A stretch of 64,000 nt of DNA from JAGVWJ01 sp964588555 (GCA_964588555.1 CAZPPT010000005.1:1-64000); one strand, 5' to 3'; positions 43,167 through 52,711 are shown, counted from the stretch's first letter. Made by a program: numbers and translations. The notes: generated by a model not told the origin, from the letters alone.

Positions 43167-44147
43167 TTATGGCCTCGCAAGTAAATCAATGATGCCCAAA
43201 AGATCGCTCATAAGATACGGCCCGCGCCGGACGTAGGCGCAAACCCGGTCGCTTTCAGTAAGGCGGGTGTCAACAGTTTCGCCGATAAGGATTGAGCGTG
43301 TGTGTCCCAAACGGGCAATAATATCTTGCGTCCCAAGTGCGCCAATGACAATACTTTCTTGCGGGACAACATTTTGATGTGAGGAGTAATAGCTAATCTT
43401 AAGGCCTGCGGCACGTAAAAACGAAGTGTCGGCTGCACTAAGCACCCCATTAAGAAGCACGAGTTGGCGAATCCCATATGCAGGATCCGCAAGGCCGTCC
43501 TTCACCTGGCCGACAAGCATTGCAGTCTGGTCTGAGTTACCTTCAAGGCGTATGATGTAATGGTGTAACCCGATATCCTCAAAAATATTTGAAAAACTAC
43601 AACCGATTGCAGTGAGTGGAAAAGTTGTTGAGAGCCCGACATTTCGGAAAACGTCCCGGTTGCGAAAGCCCCGCTCAAATGCCGCACGCACCCCATTATA
43701 AGAAACAGTAAATGACTCAAGTACCGGAAGCCCGGAGAGCCTGCCTGCCCCCGCATCAATCCGCGGGTATGAAGCGACGACATCGCTGATGAGGAGGTCA
43801 TCGCGGCTCACGCGTGCAAATGGGGAGGTGCCGCCAAACACGCGTGAAAGGTCTGCGGGAAATGATAGTGCAAGCGGAGTTGTCTCGAAAAGCCTCGTTT
43901 TCTTTCGCTTTTTTTCAATTGCCCGGACCTCACCTTTTGAAGTGGTGGAACTGCCGCATAAGAGGGCAAGTGGCATAAGCGGGTCCTCGACGAGCGGGAC
44001 GGTGCTTCCAAGAAAACGGTGTTCAAGGCGGCTCAGCGGGTTCTCGTGCATGCCTGCGTCAAACGAACGGCGCGTAAGCTCGCGCATAATGCGCATTCGT
44101 ACCACGTACGGAACATTGGCGTCAACCGTAAGCCGAGTAGGGTGCAT
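43167..44147 (-). CDS. Hypothetical protein
   Basis: 326 residues from the ATG at 44147, supported by a GTTTAAAAAG box about 25 bp upstream; the longer frame to 44237 would start upstream of it and overlap purF's promoter. Alpha/beta composition with possible nucleotide-fold strands (RQLVLLNGVLSAADTSFLRA, SIVIGALGTQDIIARLG), but no motif is recognised. The arrangement ISYYSSHQNVVPQESIVIG resembles an alpha/beta sensor more than an enzyme core. Divergent from purF. Confidence 0.58.
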   Translation of the reverse strand: MHPTRLTVDANVPYVVRMRIMRELTRRSFDAGMHENPLSRLEHRFLGSTVPLVEDPLMPLALLCGSSTTSKGEVRAIEKKRKKTRLFETTPLALSFPADLSRVFGGTSPFARVSRDDLLISDVVASYPRIDAGAGRLSGLPVLESFTVSYNGVRAAFERGFRNRDVFRNVGLSTTFPLTAIGCSFSNIFEDIGLHHYIIRLEGNSDQTAMLVGQVKDGLADPAYGIRQLVLLNGVLSAADTSFLRAAGLKISYYSSHQNVVPQESIVIGALGTQDIIARLGHTRSILIGETVDTRLTESDRVCAYVRRGPYLMSDLLGIIDLLARP

Positions 44148-44245
44148 GTGGAGAATATAAGGGCATATGTTTAAAAAGTGTATATTTATGAAAAAAAGTG
44201 AATTATATATGGAGGAATTTAAAAGTACCGCGCACAATACTGTTT

Positions 44246-45613
44246 ATGGAAAAAAAAGAGAAGTGCGGCATTGCGGCAATTTATTCGAAGAAAAATCATG
44301 ACGTTGCACCGTATTTATACCGCATGCTCATCGCACTGCAGCACCGGGGGCAGGATGCCGCAGGCATGGCCGTCCTCCACAACGGAAAGATCGAAGTACG
44401 AAAGGGGCTCGGACTTGTCGGGGAAGTATTTAAAGACGAGGATGTGAAAATGCCGGGGGCGCTTGGCATCGGCCATACGAGGTACCCGACAAGCGGCCTT
44501 ATCACCATAAACGAAGTGCAGCCGTTTGTAGATGACGACATTGCAAGCGCACATAACGGCCACATTGCAAATTACCAACTAATAAAGAAAGAGATGGAAA
44601 AGGAAGAAAAATTAGGGAGCACCACGGATTCTGAAATTTTCTTGCGGTTCTTGCGCGACAAAAACATTGAGCACTCGCTTAAGGTAGTCATGGAAAAGGT
44701 TGACGGCGCATATTCAAACGTTGCGATTATTCGGGGCGAGCTTGTCGCATTTAGGGACCCGCATGCGATACGGCCGCTCGTGTATGGGGAAAATGAGGAT
44801 TTTATCGCGTTTGCTTCAGAAACAACTGCGCTTGACATCAATAATATACCGTACGTGGGCGACGTCGGGCCGGGGGAATATGTAGTCGTACGAAACAACA
44901 AGCCCATACGAAAGAAAATATCCCCGGGCGAAATACGGCACTGCATGTTTGAATATGTCTATTTTGCACGCACCGATTCGGCAATTAATAATCTTGGCGT
45001 ACAGGAGGCACGTAAACGCCTTGGGGAAGAGCTTGCGCGGGAACACCCTGTACGGGCAGACGTGGTAGTGCCGATTCCGGACACTGCGCGAACTGCTGCT
45101 GCGGCATTTGCACGGGCAAGCAACATGCATGTCGAAGAGGGACTTATCAAAAACCGATATATCGGAAGGACATTCATCATGCCATCTCAGGAGAAACGCG
45201 GTGAAGCGGTGCGGCTGAAACTAAACCCCGTACGCAATGTTATTAAAGGCAAACGGGTTGTACTCATTGACGACAGCATTGTCCGCGGAACCACGGTGCG
45301 CGAGATCGTAGCGCTTGTCAGAAACGCAGGTGCTAAAGAGGTGCACCTCCGGATTGCGTGCCCGCCGATACGTGCGCCGTGCTTTTATGGGGTCGACATG
45401 GCAACGTACAAGGAACTTGTGGCAAACGGCAGGACGATTAAGGAAATACGCGACTTCATCGGCGCAGATTCCGTTGAATATATCTCAATTGAGGGGCTAA
45501 AGAAAGCGCTTGCGCTCCCCCTTTGCACCGGCTGCCTCAATGAGGATTACATAACCCCGTATGCACGTAAGCTTGCGCAGGAAAGGCGTGATGCTGAGGC
45601 ACAGTGCGGATAG
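44246..45613 (+). CDS. purF: Amidophosphoribosyltransferase
   Basis: 455 residues from ATG 44246 (a TTTAAAAG box about 25 bp upstream). First committed enzyme of purine synthesis, making phosphoribosylamine from PRPP and glutamine. The glutaminase domain is Ntn-type: the propeptide MEKKEK precedes Cys7 in CGIAAIY, followed by LQHRGQDAAG and GHTRYPTSG. The phosphoribosyltransferase domain has the PRPP loop VVLIDDSIVRGTT. Conserved Cys residues (RIACPPIRAPCFYG, LCTGCLNEDY) suggest the 4Fe-4S cluster of the Bacillus-type enzyme. pheT begins 11 nt after its stop. Confidence 0.95.
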   Translation: MEKKEKCGIAAIYSKKNHDVAPYLYRMLIALQHRGQDAAGMAVLHNGKIEVRKGLGLVGEVFKDEDVKMPGALGIGHTRYPTSGLITINEVQPFVDDDIASAHNGHIANYQLIKKEMEKEEKLGSTTDSEIFLRFLRDKNIEHSLKVVMEKVDGAYSNVAIIRGELVAFRDPHAIRPLVYGENEDFIAFASETTALDINNIPYVGDVGPGEYVVVRNNKPIRKKISPGEIRHCMFEYVYFARTDSAINNLGVQEARKRLGEELAREHPVRADVVVPIPDTARTAAAAFARASNMHVEEGLIKNRYIGRTFIMPSQEKRGEAVRLKLNPVRNVIKGKRVVLIDDSIVRGTTVREIVALVRNAGAKEVHLRIACPPIRAPCFYGVDMATYKELVANGRTIKEIRDFIGADSVEYISIEGLKKALALPLCTGCLNEDYITPYARKLAQERRDAEAQCG

Positions 45614-45624
45614 AGGTTGAGACC

Positions 45625-47181
45625 ATGGTAGTCATCGAATGTGAACTTGATACGGTAAAAAAGGCAACAGGTCTCCCGAAAGACAAGATCATTGACGGCC
45701 TAAGCAACCTTGGCGCACCCTGCGAAGAAGAAGACGGGAAATTAATTGTTGAGCTTACCCCAAACCGGCCCGACTGGTTCTCCCAAGAGGGGTTGATACG
45801 GGCATTAAACGCATTTTATAACGGCAAGATAACAAACTATGAGAAAGTAAAAAAATCAGGATACCGGTTAATTGTCGGGGACGTTCCCTTTAGGCCGTAT
45901 GCTGCATGGGCGCTTGTAAGAAAACTTAGGCTTGACGATCAGAAAATACGGGAAATTATCAGGCTTCAGGAAAAATTGGACGCCACAATTGGAAGGAAGG
46001 TAAAGAAACTAGGCATCGGGTTTTATCCCCTCAAAGGCGTCGCATTCCCCATACGATATGAGCTTTGGGATCCAAAAAAGATCGTTTATCAACCGCTTAA
46101 TTATGCAAAAGAAGCAGATGCGAAGGAGATTTTGCAGGCGCACCCGAAAGGCAAGGAATACGGGTACCTTCTTGAAGATAAAGAAAAATACCCCGTCTAT
46201 GTCGACAATAACAACAATATCATGTGCCTTATACCAATAGTAAACTCCGCACAGATGGGGAAGATCGATGGGACGACTCATGAAATCCTTGTTGAGGTTA
46301 CCGGCACGAACATGGATGCAGTAAAGGGAACGCTTAATATCATATGCTGCAGCCTGATTGACATGGGCGGAAGCGTTGAGTCAATAGAGATGAGATATGG
46401 GGACAAAAAATTTGATTCGCCTGACCTTGGGAGCCGGAAGATCAGGCTGGACATAGTGGCAATCAACAGAGTATTGGGACTCACGCTGAAAAAGGATGAA
46501 GTTGTGCCGCTTCTTAAAAAGATGGGTTTTGGGGTACGCGGCAATACCGTGCACATACCCCCGTATAGGAATGACATTATTGATTTTGTTGACGTTGTGG
46601 AAGACGTGGCAATTGCATACGGCTATAATAACTTTGAGCCGAGGCTGCCAAATTTCTTTAGTGCGGGCAAGATCCTTGCCAAATATGACCGCATAAGCGA
46701 CATCCTTTATGGGATGGGATTTATAGAAACAAAGAACTCAATACTTACAAGCAAAAGCAAGGTGGTAGGCACACAAAGGTGCATGGAGATCAAGAACCCT
46801 GCAAGTGTCGAGTGCGAAGTCTTGCGCCCAAACATTGTAGGCAGCATGCTTGAGATATTTACGATCAACAGCATGAAGGGCGTACCGCAAAAAATATATG
46901 AAATAGGAAACGTATATGGCGGTGCGCTTGAAACGCGGGTCGGCATTGCAGTTATGGACAAGAGGCTTGACTTCTCAGAATTCAGGAGTTACCTTCAGAC
47001 ATTTTTCTTCGAAATTGGAAAATCATTTGAGCTTAGGAAAAAGGATATCGAATTCTTTGATAAAGAAATCAGTGCAGAAATATGCGTAGATGGAAAACCG
47101 ATCGGAATTGTTGGCCGGGTAAAGAAAGAACACGTAGAAAAAATCGGGTTTGATGTATTTATTGCGGAATTAGTTTTGTAG
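45625..47181 (+). CDS. pheT: Phenylalanyl-tRNA synthetase beta subunit
   Basis: 518 residues from ATG 45625, preceded by the Shine-Dalgarno GAGGTTGAG. Landmarks: VELTPNRPDWFSQEGLIRAL (B1 region), the B3/B4 editing domain in the middle (NNIMCLIPIVNSAQMGKIDG), the B5 DNA-binding-like domain (VVPLLKKMGFGVRGNTVHIP, PPYRNDIIDFVDVVEDVAIAYG) and the catalytic-like C-terminal fold. This is the short archaeal form lacking the bacterial N-terminal EMAP and C-terminal anticodon domains. Its partner pheS lies apart, at 61580, an arrangement common in Archaea. Confidence 0.95.
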   Translation: MVVIECELDTVKKATGLPKDKIIDGLSNLGAPCEEEDGKLIVELTPNRPDWFSQEGLIRALNAFYNGKITNYEKVKKSGYRLIVGDVPFRPYAAWALVRKLRLDDQKIREIIRLQEKLDATIGRKVKKLGIGFYPLKGVAFPIRYELWDPKKIVYQPLNYAKEADAKEILQAHPKGKEYGYLLEDKEKYPVYVDNNNNIMCLIPIVNSAQMGKIDGTTHEILVEVTGTNMDAVKGTLNIICCSLIDMGGSVESIEMRYGDKKFDSPDLGSRKIRLDIVAINRVLGLTLKKDEVVPLLKKMGFGVRGNTVHIPPYRNDIIDFVDVVEDVAIAYGYNNFEPRLPNFFSAGKILAKYDRISDILYGMGFIETKNSILTSKSKVVGTQRCMEIKNPASVECEVLRPNIVGSMLEIFTINSMKGVPQKIYEIGNVYGGALETRVGIAVMDKRLDFSEFRSYLQTFFFEIGKSFELRKKDIEFFDKEISAEICVDGKPIGIVGRVKKEHVEKIGFDVFIAELVL

Positions 47182-47580
47182 AACTAATCGGCAAGGACTA
47201 ACTGGTCATCGAAAAAATATTTATTCTTTCATCTTTTTTTGCGAAGCACACTTTCGTTCAGGCCATTAGAGACGGGGAAATTTCAATGCTGACGATGCGT
47301 TCTGAATCCCCTTACAGCTACCCTTAGCTAAATTATTATTCCACATTAATAAATGTAAGCCCCGCCATAGCAGAAGGGGAAGGGGGGCGTAGTTCAAGTA
47401 ATATTTTTGTTTATTTTATTTTTAGGTAAGTACGTAGTTATGTAACTATAGTTACATTAGTTGTTAGTTACAAACAACTAACTGCATTTAATAATACTTG
47501 AATTATAGGGGGGAGGGGCAGCCAAAAATAAACCTGGCGCTAGCTCTTGGAGTGTAGCACAAAATTAGAAAAATTATTTT
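47182..47580. other. 399-bp non-coding gap with nested palindromes
   Basis: No gene found. From 47393 to 47502, outer arms TTCAAGTA/TACTTGAA enclose TAGTTA/TAACTA (47435-47448), the 14-bp palindrome GTAACTATAGTTAC (47442-47455) and TTAGTTGTT/AACAACTAA (47457-47481), so short GTTAC/GTAAC units recur in both orientations. G-rich tracts flank the block (about 47374-47387 and 47508-47519). A separate hairpin lies at 47274-47311. The function is unknown; origin, attachment site or small RNA are options. Confidence 0.45.
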
Positions 47581-48975
47581 TCAAATATTTTTTCTGTATG
47601 CTGCGTATTCGATAAGTTTCTTCATTGCGCGCACCGCATCTGTTGGCGATGCATATACTGGGACCCCATATTTATTAAGGTGGCGCTGGTAATTCTCCGT
47701 ATACGAGCCGCCAAGGCATACGACTGCAAGCGGTTTTTTGCGCTCATCATTAACCTTTGCAAGCACATTGAGCACGCGCTCATCCATTGGCGGGGTCTGG
47801 AAAAGCGTAATTACGATAATTGCATCAACGCCAGGGTCGTTGATAAGGAGTGCGAGCGCACGCTCATATTTTGTCGCGTCTGCCTCCGCAATCAAATCAA
47901 GCGGGTTATTCACGTTCCCAAAATCCGGAAGTATTTTCTTTAGTTCGGCTTTTGATGCGTCTGAAAATACTGCAAACTCTAATCCTTGCCTTTCAATCTC
48001 ATCGGCCGTAAGTACGCCCATGCCGCCGCCGTTTGTTATGACTGCAATTTTCTTTCCCTTCGGAAACGGCTGTGAGAATATTTTCATAAAATCAAAGAGG
48101 TCTTCAATGCCATCTGCTTCCACCACCTTGGCTTGGCGAAATGCGGCCTGGTATGCGGCATATGCACCCGCAACGTTTCCCGTATGGCTTTTTGCAGCGT
48201 CAGCGCTCTTTTCGAATTTTCCTGCCTTAAGCGCAATGACTGGTTTTTTTCGGTTAACGCGCCTGAGCGTTTCATACATCTGCCGGCCACGCTTTGCACC
48301 CTCAATATACATGACAATTGTCTTTGTCGCGCGGTCGCTTTCAAGATACGTAAGCAAGTCGCACTCATCAATAACCGTTGCATTTCCGTATGAGACAAAC
48401 TTTGCGATCCCAATCCCGTTAAATGCCGCAAGGTCAACAATCGTTGAGCCGATTGCGCCGCTTTGCGTAATGAACGATATTGTCCCGGGGTTTGGCCGCT
48501 CGAGCTTGTAGATCGGGAGGAATATGCTATCGACTCGTGTTGTTGGATTATAAACGCCGAGGCAGTTTGCCCCTATCATCGCGATATTATTTTTATTGCA
48601 TAATATGCGCACCTCTTCCTCAAGTTTTTTTCCTTCTTCTCCGGCTTCGCCAAATCCCGCACTCACCGTTATGACTCCCCTTATCTTAAGCGCCGCACAG
48701 GTCTTTATTATTTCAGGCACGGTCTGTGCAGGCGTTGCAATAATTACGCAATCGACCGGCTTTTTGATGTCCCTAAGGTCAGGGTAACAGGCGAGGTTTG
48801 CAACTTCCCCATATCGTGGGTTTACTGGGTAGATCGGGCCCTGAAACCCGCCTTCAAGGAGTGCCTTAAGTATCACATTACTTACCTTATTGGGCGTTGG
48901 CGATGCCCCAATCACCGCAATGCTCTTTGGGTTGAAGACGTATTTGAGGTTTTTTATCTGTTCTTTGGTTGCCAT
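47581..48975 (-). CDS. acdA: ADP-forming acetyl-CoA synthetase alpha subunit
   Basis: 464 residues. CoA-binding domain (PKSIAVIGASPTPNKVSNV, GPIYPVNPRYGEV), then two succinyl-CoA-synthetase-like ligase domains (IAMIGANCLGVYNPTT, ISFITQSGAIG, ADAAKSHTGNVAGAYAAY with the phosphorylated His). It converts acetyl-CoA, ADP and phosphate to acetate, CoA and ATP, the main energy-yielding step of many fermentative archaea. The beta subunit gene lies 4 nt upstream on the same strand. It lies just downstream of the palindromic gap. Confidence 0.93.
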   Translation of the reverse strand: MATKEQIKNLKYVFNPKSIAVIGASPTPNKVSNVILKALLEGGFQGPIYPVNPRYGEVANLACYPDLRDIKKPVDCVIIATPAQTVPEIIKTCAALKIRGVITVSAGFGEAGEEGKKLEEEVRILCNKNNIAMIGANCLGVYNPTTRVDSIFLPIYKLERPNPGTISFITQSGAIGSTIVDLAAFNGIGIAKFVSYGNATVIDECDLLTYLESDRATKTIVMYIEGAKRGRQMYETLRRVNRKKPVIALKAGKFEKSADAAKSHTGNVAGAYAAYQAAFRQAKVVEADGIEDLFDFMKIFSQPFPKGKKIAVITNGGGMGVLTADEIERQGLEFAVFSDASKAELKKILPDFGNVNNPLDLIAEADATKYERALALLINDPGVDAIIVITLFQTPPMDERVLNVLAKVNDERKKPLAVVCLGGSYTENYQRHLNKYGVPVYASPTDAVRAMKKLIEYAAYRKNI

Positions 48976-48979
48976 GCTA

Positions 48980-49609
48980 TCATCTACTCATTCTCACATC
49001 AATAATGTCCCCGCCCCTTTCATCAAACACAACCGGGTTTAGGTCAAGTTCTTTAATGTTTTCTTTCATGACAAACGAGCACACACGAAGCATAAGTTTC
49101 TTTAGTTCACCAATATTGATCGCTTTCTTTCCCCGCACGCCCCGGATTACGGGGTGACTTTTCAATTCATCAATCATCTCCTCTACATCTTCGCCCTTGA
49201 TCGGGCAGAGCCGCGCGCTAATGTCTCTGAATACTTCGACGTATATCCCCCCGAGCCCAAGGATTATCATGTGGCCAAACTGCGGGTCTTTCTTTGCGCC
49301 AATAATGAGCTCTAAGCCTTTTCGCGCCATTTTCTGGATAAGGATGCCCTCAAGCGTAATGCGTTTCCCTCTCGATATTGCTTCAAATTCCTCATATACG
49401 AGTTCGAGCATCTTTTCATTTTTTATGTTGGTCCGCACGCCGCCAATATCTGTCTTGTGCGATGCCTGCGGCGAAATTATCTTCATTGCGACCGGGTATC
49501 CGATTTTTTGTGCTGCATTCTTTGCTTCCCCAAGCGTCCGCGCAACTCCATACGGAATGAGCCTAAACCCGTATTTTTGAAGAAGCACATACTCATCAAT
49601 GACGGTCAT
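48980..49609 (-). CDS. acdB: ADP-forming acetyl-CoA synthetase beta subunit
   Basis: 209 residues from the ATG at 49609 (a TTG one codon earlier is less likely). ATP-grasp domain of the AcdB type: AAQKIGYPVAMKIISPQASH, KTDIGGVRTNIK, ILIQKMARKGLELIIGAKKD and KELDLNPVVFDERGG with the nucleotide/Mg ligands. It is a separate beta gene, so the enzyme is the two-gene alpha-beta form. The leaderless start has a TATA box at 49631-49638, shared with divergent purQ. The gene precedes acdA by 4 nt. Confidence 0.92.
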   Translation of the reverse strand: MTVIDEYVLLQKYGFRLIPYGVARTLGEAKNAAQKIGYPVAMKIISPQASHKTDIGGVRTNIKNEKMLELVYEEFEAISRGKRITLEGILIQKMARKGLELIIGAKKDPQFGHMIILGLGGIYVEVFRDISARLCPIKGEDVEEMIDELKSHPVIRGVRGKKAINIGELKKLMLRVCSFVMKENIKELDLNPVVFDERGGDIIDVRMSR

Positions 49610-49630
49610 CAAGAACTCATTACATACTAG

Positions 49631-49638
49631 TTATATAA
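49631..49638. promoter_or_regulatory. Shared symmetric TATA box for acdB and divergent purQ
   Basis: The palindrome TTATATAA is centred 25-26 bp from the acdB ATG (49609, minus) and 27-28 bp from the purQ ATG (49662, plus). The gap is 52 bp and holds no other TATA-like element. Confidence 0.72.
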
Positions 49639-49661
49639 AGATTTTCTCACCACTACTATAT

Positions 49662-50435
49662 ATGAAACCACGTGCACTTGTGCTCTCCGGCTATGGATTC
49701 AACTGCGAGAAGGAGAGCAAGTTTTCCTTAGAAAAAGCGGGAGCCCTGGCGGACATCGTGCACCTCAATTCGCTTATTGAAAAACCCCCATCACTTGAAG
49801 ATTATTCACTATTGCTTATAGGTGGTGGGTTTAGCTTTGGCGACGACCTTGGTTCAGGCGTCGTCGTTGCGAACAAGCTTCGCTCAACGCTTCGTGAACC
49901 GCTTGCCGAATTCATTGCCCAAAAAAAGCTCGTCATGGGCATATGCAACGGCTTTCAGGTACTGGTAAAACTCGGGCTTCTCCCGATCCCCGATTTTGAA
50001 CAACGCGTTACGCTTACATTTAACGATTCGGGGCATTTCGAAGATCGCTGGATTAATCTGAAGATAAACTCCGCTTCCCCGAGTGTCTATACGCGGGAGA
50101 TCGATTTTCTTTCACTTCCGGTGAGGCACGGCGAGGGCAAATTCGTGCCGCGCGATGAATCCGTGCTACGTCATATTGTTGAGGAAAACCTCGTTGCGGC
50201 ACAGTATTGTGACGAACAGGGCCGCCCGTCAGGTTACCCTGCAAACCCAAACGGCAGTATTGCGAATGTCGCAGCGCTCTGCGACCCAACTGGCAGGGTC
50301 TTCGGCATGATGCCCCACCCCGAGGCGTTCAACAACCCGTTCCTTTCCCCCGCATGGCCAACAGGCTCCGTAACCGAAGGGATGGGGTTACGCATCTTCA
50401 AAAATGCCGTCGCCTATCTTGTGGAGCACCATTAG
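49662..50435 (+). CDS. purQ: Phosphoribosylformylglycinamidine synthase, glutaminase subunit
   Basis: 257 residues from ATG 49662. Class I glutamine amidotransferase that feeds ammonia to PurL in purine synthesis. Landmarks: RALVLSGYGFNCEKE, GGGFSFGDDLGSGVVVA, MGICNGFQVLVKLG with the nucleophile Cys, NFLSLPVRHGEGKFV (as LPVRHGEGKFV here), and FGMMPHPEAFNNP with the catalytic His and Glu. It resembles the PurQ/PurL C-terminal type. Neither purL nor purS is in the window. Confidence 0.92.
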   Translation: MKPRALVLSGYGFNCEKESKFSLEKAGALADIVHLNSLIEKPPSLEDYSLLLIGGGFSFGDDLGSGVVVANKLRSTLREPLAEFIAQKKLVMGICNGFQVLVKLGLLPIPDFEQRVTLTFNDSGHFEDRWINLKINSASPSVYTREIDFLSLPVRHGEGKFVPRDESVLRHIVEENLVAAQYCDEQGRPSGYPANPNGSIANVAALCDPTGRVFGMMPHPEAFNNPFLSPAWPTGSVTEGMGLRIFKNAVAYLVEHH

Positions 50436-50489
50436 GTAGCCCCCTCAATAAACCCGAATCTATTTAAGCATCCCCATCGAAATCCTACT

Positions 50490-51842
50490 ATGATTATCCT
50501 TCTTGCCACTGTGCTTTTAGCACTTGGTGTGTTTTACGGCATCGTCACAGCGCCGATCGGGGATGTGCTGAAATTCATCCTCGTACTCGTGGAAATGTTT
50601 CTTGTCGGCAGGTTTCTTATCGACCGCTACAAGCTTGCAGGTGAACATGGCATCATCATGCTTAAAAGCACGCACGGCCTTAAGCTTATCGACTCACTTG
50701 CCTCACGGCCCCGCATATTCTCGTTCCTTAGCGATGCAGGTGCAGTTGCCTCGTACGGCCTTTTGAGCATTGTGCTTATGCGGCGTAATGTTTCACTTAA
50801 GAGCTTTATCGCAGGCCTTGCCCTCCTGAGCGTTCTTCATTTTATCATTATGCCATATGCACTTGCGATAATAATCACGTTCCTTGGACTCGGCGCGTCG
50901 CCAGAACCCGTTTCAGTCGTGCCGCAGACCGACCTCGTCTTTTTCCTTGTCCTTGCACTTATTTATTCGGGCGGGATGTTCCTCTTTTTACTTTTAGGGC
51001 TTCTTGGGTATGGCGTCCTCATCCTTTCGGGCGTGCTAAGCGACCTTTTAAGCGGTACTGACCAGCTCGCACAGCTCCCGTCCGGCGGGACGCTCCTTTT
51101 GCCAGGCGTAAATCTCCCCCTGTTCGAGGGCGTCATCGCTCTCTTTATCGTCCTTGTCGTCCATGAGGCGGCACACGCAATCCTTGCGCGTATTGCGCGC
51201 GTGCCCGTCCTTTCAAGCGGCATTGTCCTTTTCGGCGTTATCCCCATCGGCGCCTTTGTCGAGCCTGATGAGGCCGCACTTCGAAAAGCGGACCAGCACA
51301 AGCAGACCCGTGTCCTTGTAGCAGGCTCAACCTCCAACTTCATCACCTGCCTCGTCTTCTTCATCCTCTTTATTGGTTTTTTTTACGGCACTTCCATGTA
51401 CCGCGAAGAGGGGCTTCTCGTACTTGCGGGAATGGAGAAGAACACGGTCATCTATGCAGTTGATGGCACACCCGTCGACACAACCCAGTTTCCCCAGTTC
51501 AACTTTTCAAAAAACACCGACGTCATCCTTTCAACTAACAAGGGGGAACTCGTCAGGACGACAAATGAAAATGGCCGCTTGGGCGTCATCCTGCGCCCCA
51601 TCACGCGCGATTCGATCTTTTCAATCTATTCGGTACCCGCATTTCAGTTTATCTTTAACGTCCTTGGATTGGTATTTGCCCTTAACGTCATTATCGGAAG
51701 CGTGAACCTTTTGCCGCTTCCTTTTTTTGACGGCTATCGGACCCTTGACACGAACATCACGAATAAGAAGGTCGTAAGCATGCTTATGGCACTTACGCTT
51801 GTCGCGTTTGTCATCAACTTTTTGCCCGCGCTTTTCAAGTAA
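50490..51842 (+). CDS. Site-2 protease-like (M50) membrane metallopeptidase
   Basis: 450 residues with about eight transmembrane helices. The zinc motif is VVHEAAHAILARIARV (HExxH near residue 225), the SGIVLFGVIPIGAFVEPDE loop follows, then a soluble PDZ-like segment (VIYAVDGTPVDTTQFPQF) and the second motif VNLLPLPFFDGYR, equivalent to the LDG/NxxPxxxxDG of S2P enzymes. Such proteases cleave transmembrane substrates, releasing regulators. The substrate is unknown. Its own promoter lies in the 54-bp gap after purQ. Confidence 0.87.
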   Translation: MIILLATVLLALGVFYGIVTAPIGDVLKFILVLVEMFLVGRFLIDRYKLAGEHGIIMLKSTHGLKLIDSLASRPRIFSFLSDAGAVASYGLLSIVLMRRNVSLKSFIAGLALLSVLHFIIMPYALAIIITFLGLGASPEPVSVVPQTDLVFFLVLALIYSGGMFLFLLLGLLGYGVLILSGVLSDLLSGTDQLAQLPSGGTLLLPGVNLPLFEGVIALFIVLVVHEAAHAILARIARVPVLSSGIVLFGVIPIGAFVEPDEAALRKADQHKQTRVLVAGSTSNFITCLVFFILFIGFFYGTSMYREEGLLVLAGMEKNTVIYAVDGTPVDTTQFPQFNFSKNTDVILSTNKGELVRTTNENGRLGVILRPITRDSIFSIYSVPAFQFIFNVLGLVFALNVIIGSVNLLPLPFFDGYRTLDTNITNKKVVSMLMALTLVAFVINFLPALFK

Positions 51843-51853
51843 TTGCACAGTCA

Positions 51854-52711
51854 TTATCTTACAAATAGTTTTTCCGTTCGTGCTTCAAACCTGGCAGCTA
51901 TTCCCATTTTTTCAAGGAATTTGGCCCGTTCAAATCCGGATGTTTGAAGGAACTTCCACACGTCCGACCGGTTCCATTTACTTACTTTTGAGGCAGTTAC
52001 GTCAGAAAAGACATACGCCCCATCCGTGTCAATCACCCGAAAGTCAACCTTGGCCCTTGTTGTTTTACTCAATACTGCCTGTATCCCCGCTGCCGCAACA
52101 AGGTCGTCTATCGATAGCCCGTTTCGGTGGGGCGCCGTATTTGGGTGGTAGTGATATACCGATGCCTCAAGGATTACGCCTTCACCTTCAACCCGTTTTA
52201 ATATGGCACCTATTTTCCACGGGTTTATGGTCACCTGGAGCGCACCTTCCTCTTCGCCAATTTCAAACCACTTAGTGTGCATCATGCCCCGTACATCCAC
52301 CACCTTAACAAAAAGGAACGCCTCCTCATTTTTTGCCGCCTTGCGTTCACGTATTAAGTCAGCCTCACCGGCTTCCCTATTTTTTCCTGAATGCTCAATG
52401 ATGTTTGTGTGCATTGCAAGGCGGAGCGTGGGGGTTTTTCTCATGAGGGCCGCTTTCAATTTTTTTCCTTCAACGAGCGTACGCACCGGAAAGCCATATG
52501 TTTCGACTACTTTATAGAATGCATTGTCGCTCACAAATGGTTTTGAAAGAAGTTTTTCAAACTCCCTTTTTGCCCGTTCCGTAGTTTTCTTTATTTCCGG
52601 ATCTTTTCCAAATATCTGTATTATTTCATCCATTTCTTCGATCCATGCCTGGACATCCCCTTTCTTCACTACCACGTACGCACCTAGAAGTTCTTCATCT
52701 TTGCCTTCCAT
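51854..52711 (-). CDS. Hypothetical protein with JAMM-like HxHP motif
   Basis: 285 residues. The C-terminal half contains ASVYHYHPNTAPHRNGLSID followed by DLVAAAGIQAVLS and VDFRVIDTDGAYVF. The HxHP..S..D order is that of JAMM/MPN+ metallopeptidases, with a loop two or three residues longer than usual, and an upstream Glu in VILEASVYH could complete the site. The N-terminal half is helical and basic, not recognised. It overlaps the upstream membrane protein gene (52684) by 28 nt. Possible roles include removal of ubiquitin-like modifiers, but that is inference only. Confidence 0.5.
   Translation of the reverse strand: MEGKDEELLGAYVVVKKGDVQAWIEEMDEIIQIFGKDPEIKKTTERAKREFEKLLSKPFVSDNAFYKVVETYGFPVRTLVEGKKLKAALMRKTPTLRLAMHTNIIEHSGKNREAGEADLIRERKAAKNEEAFLFVKVVDVRGMMHTKWFEIGEEEGALQVTINPWKIGAILKRVEGEGVILEASVYHYHPNTAPHRNGLSIDDLVAAAGIQAVLSKTTRAKVDFRVIDTDGAYVFSDVTASKVSKWNRSDVWKFLQTSGFERAKFLEKMGIAARFEARTEKLFVR

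Noticed and set aside
47274..47311. Box C/D guide RNA
   Set aside because: Two CTGA boxes and a hairpin GGGGA..TCCCC exist, but no good C box (RTGATGA) was found.
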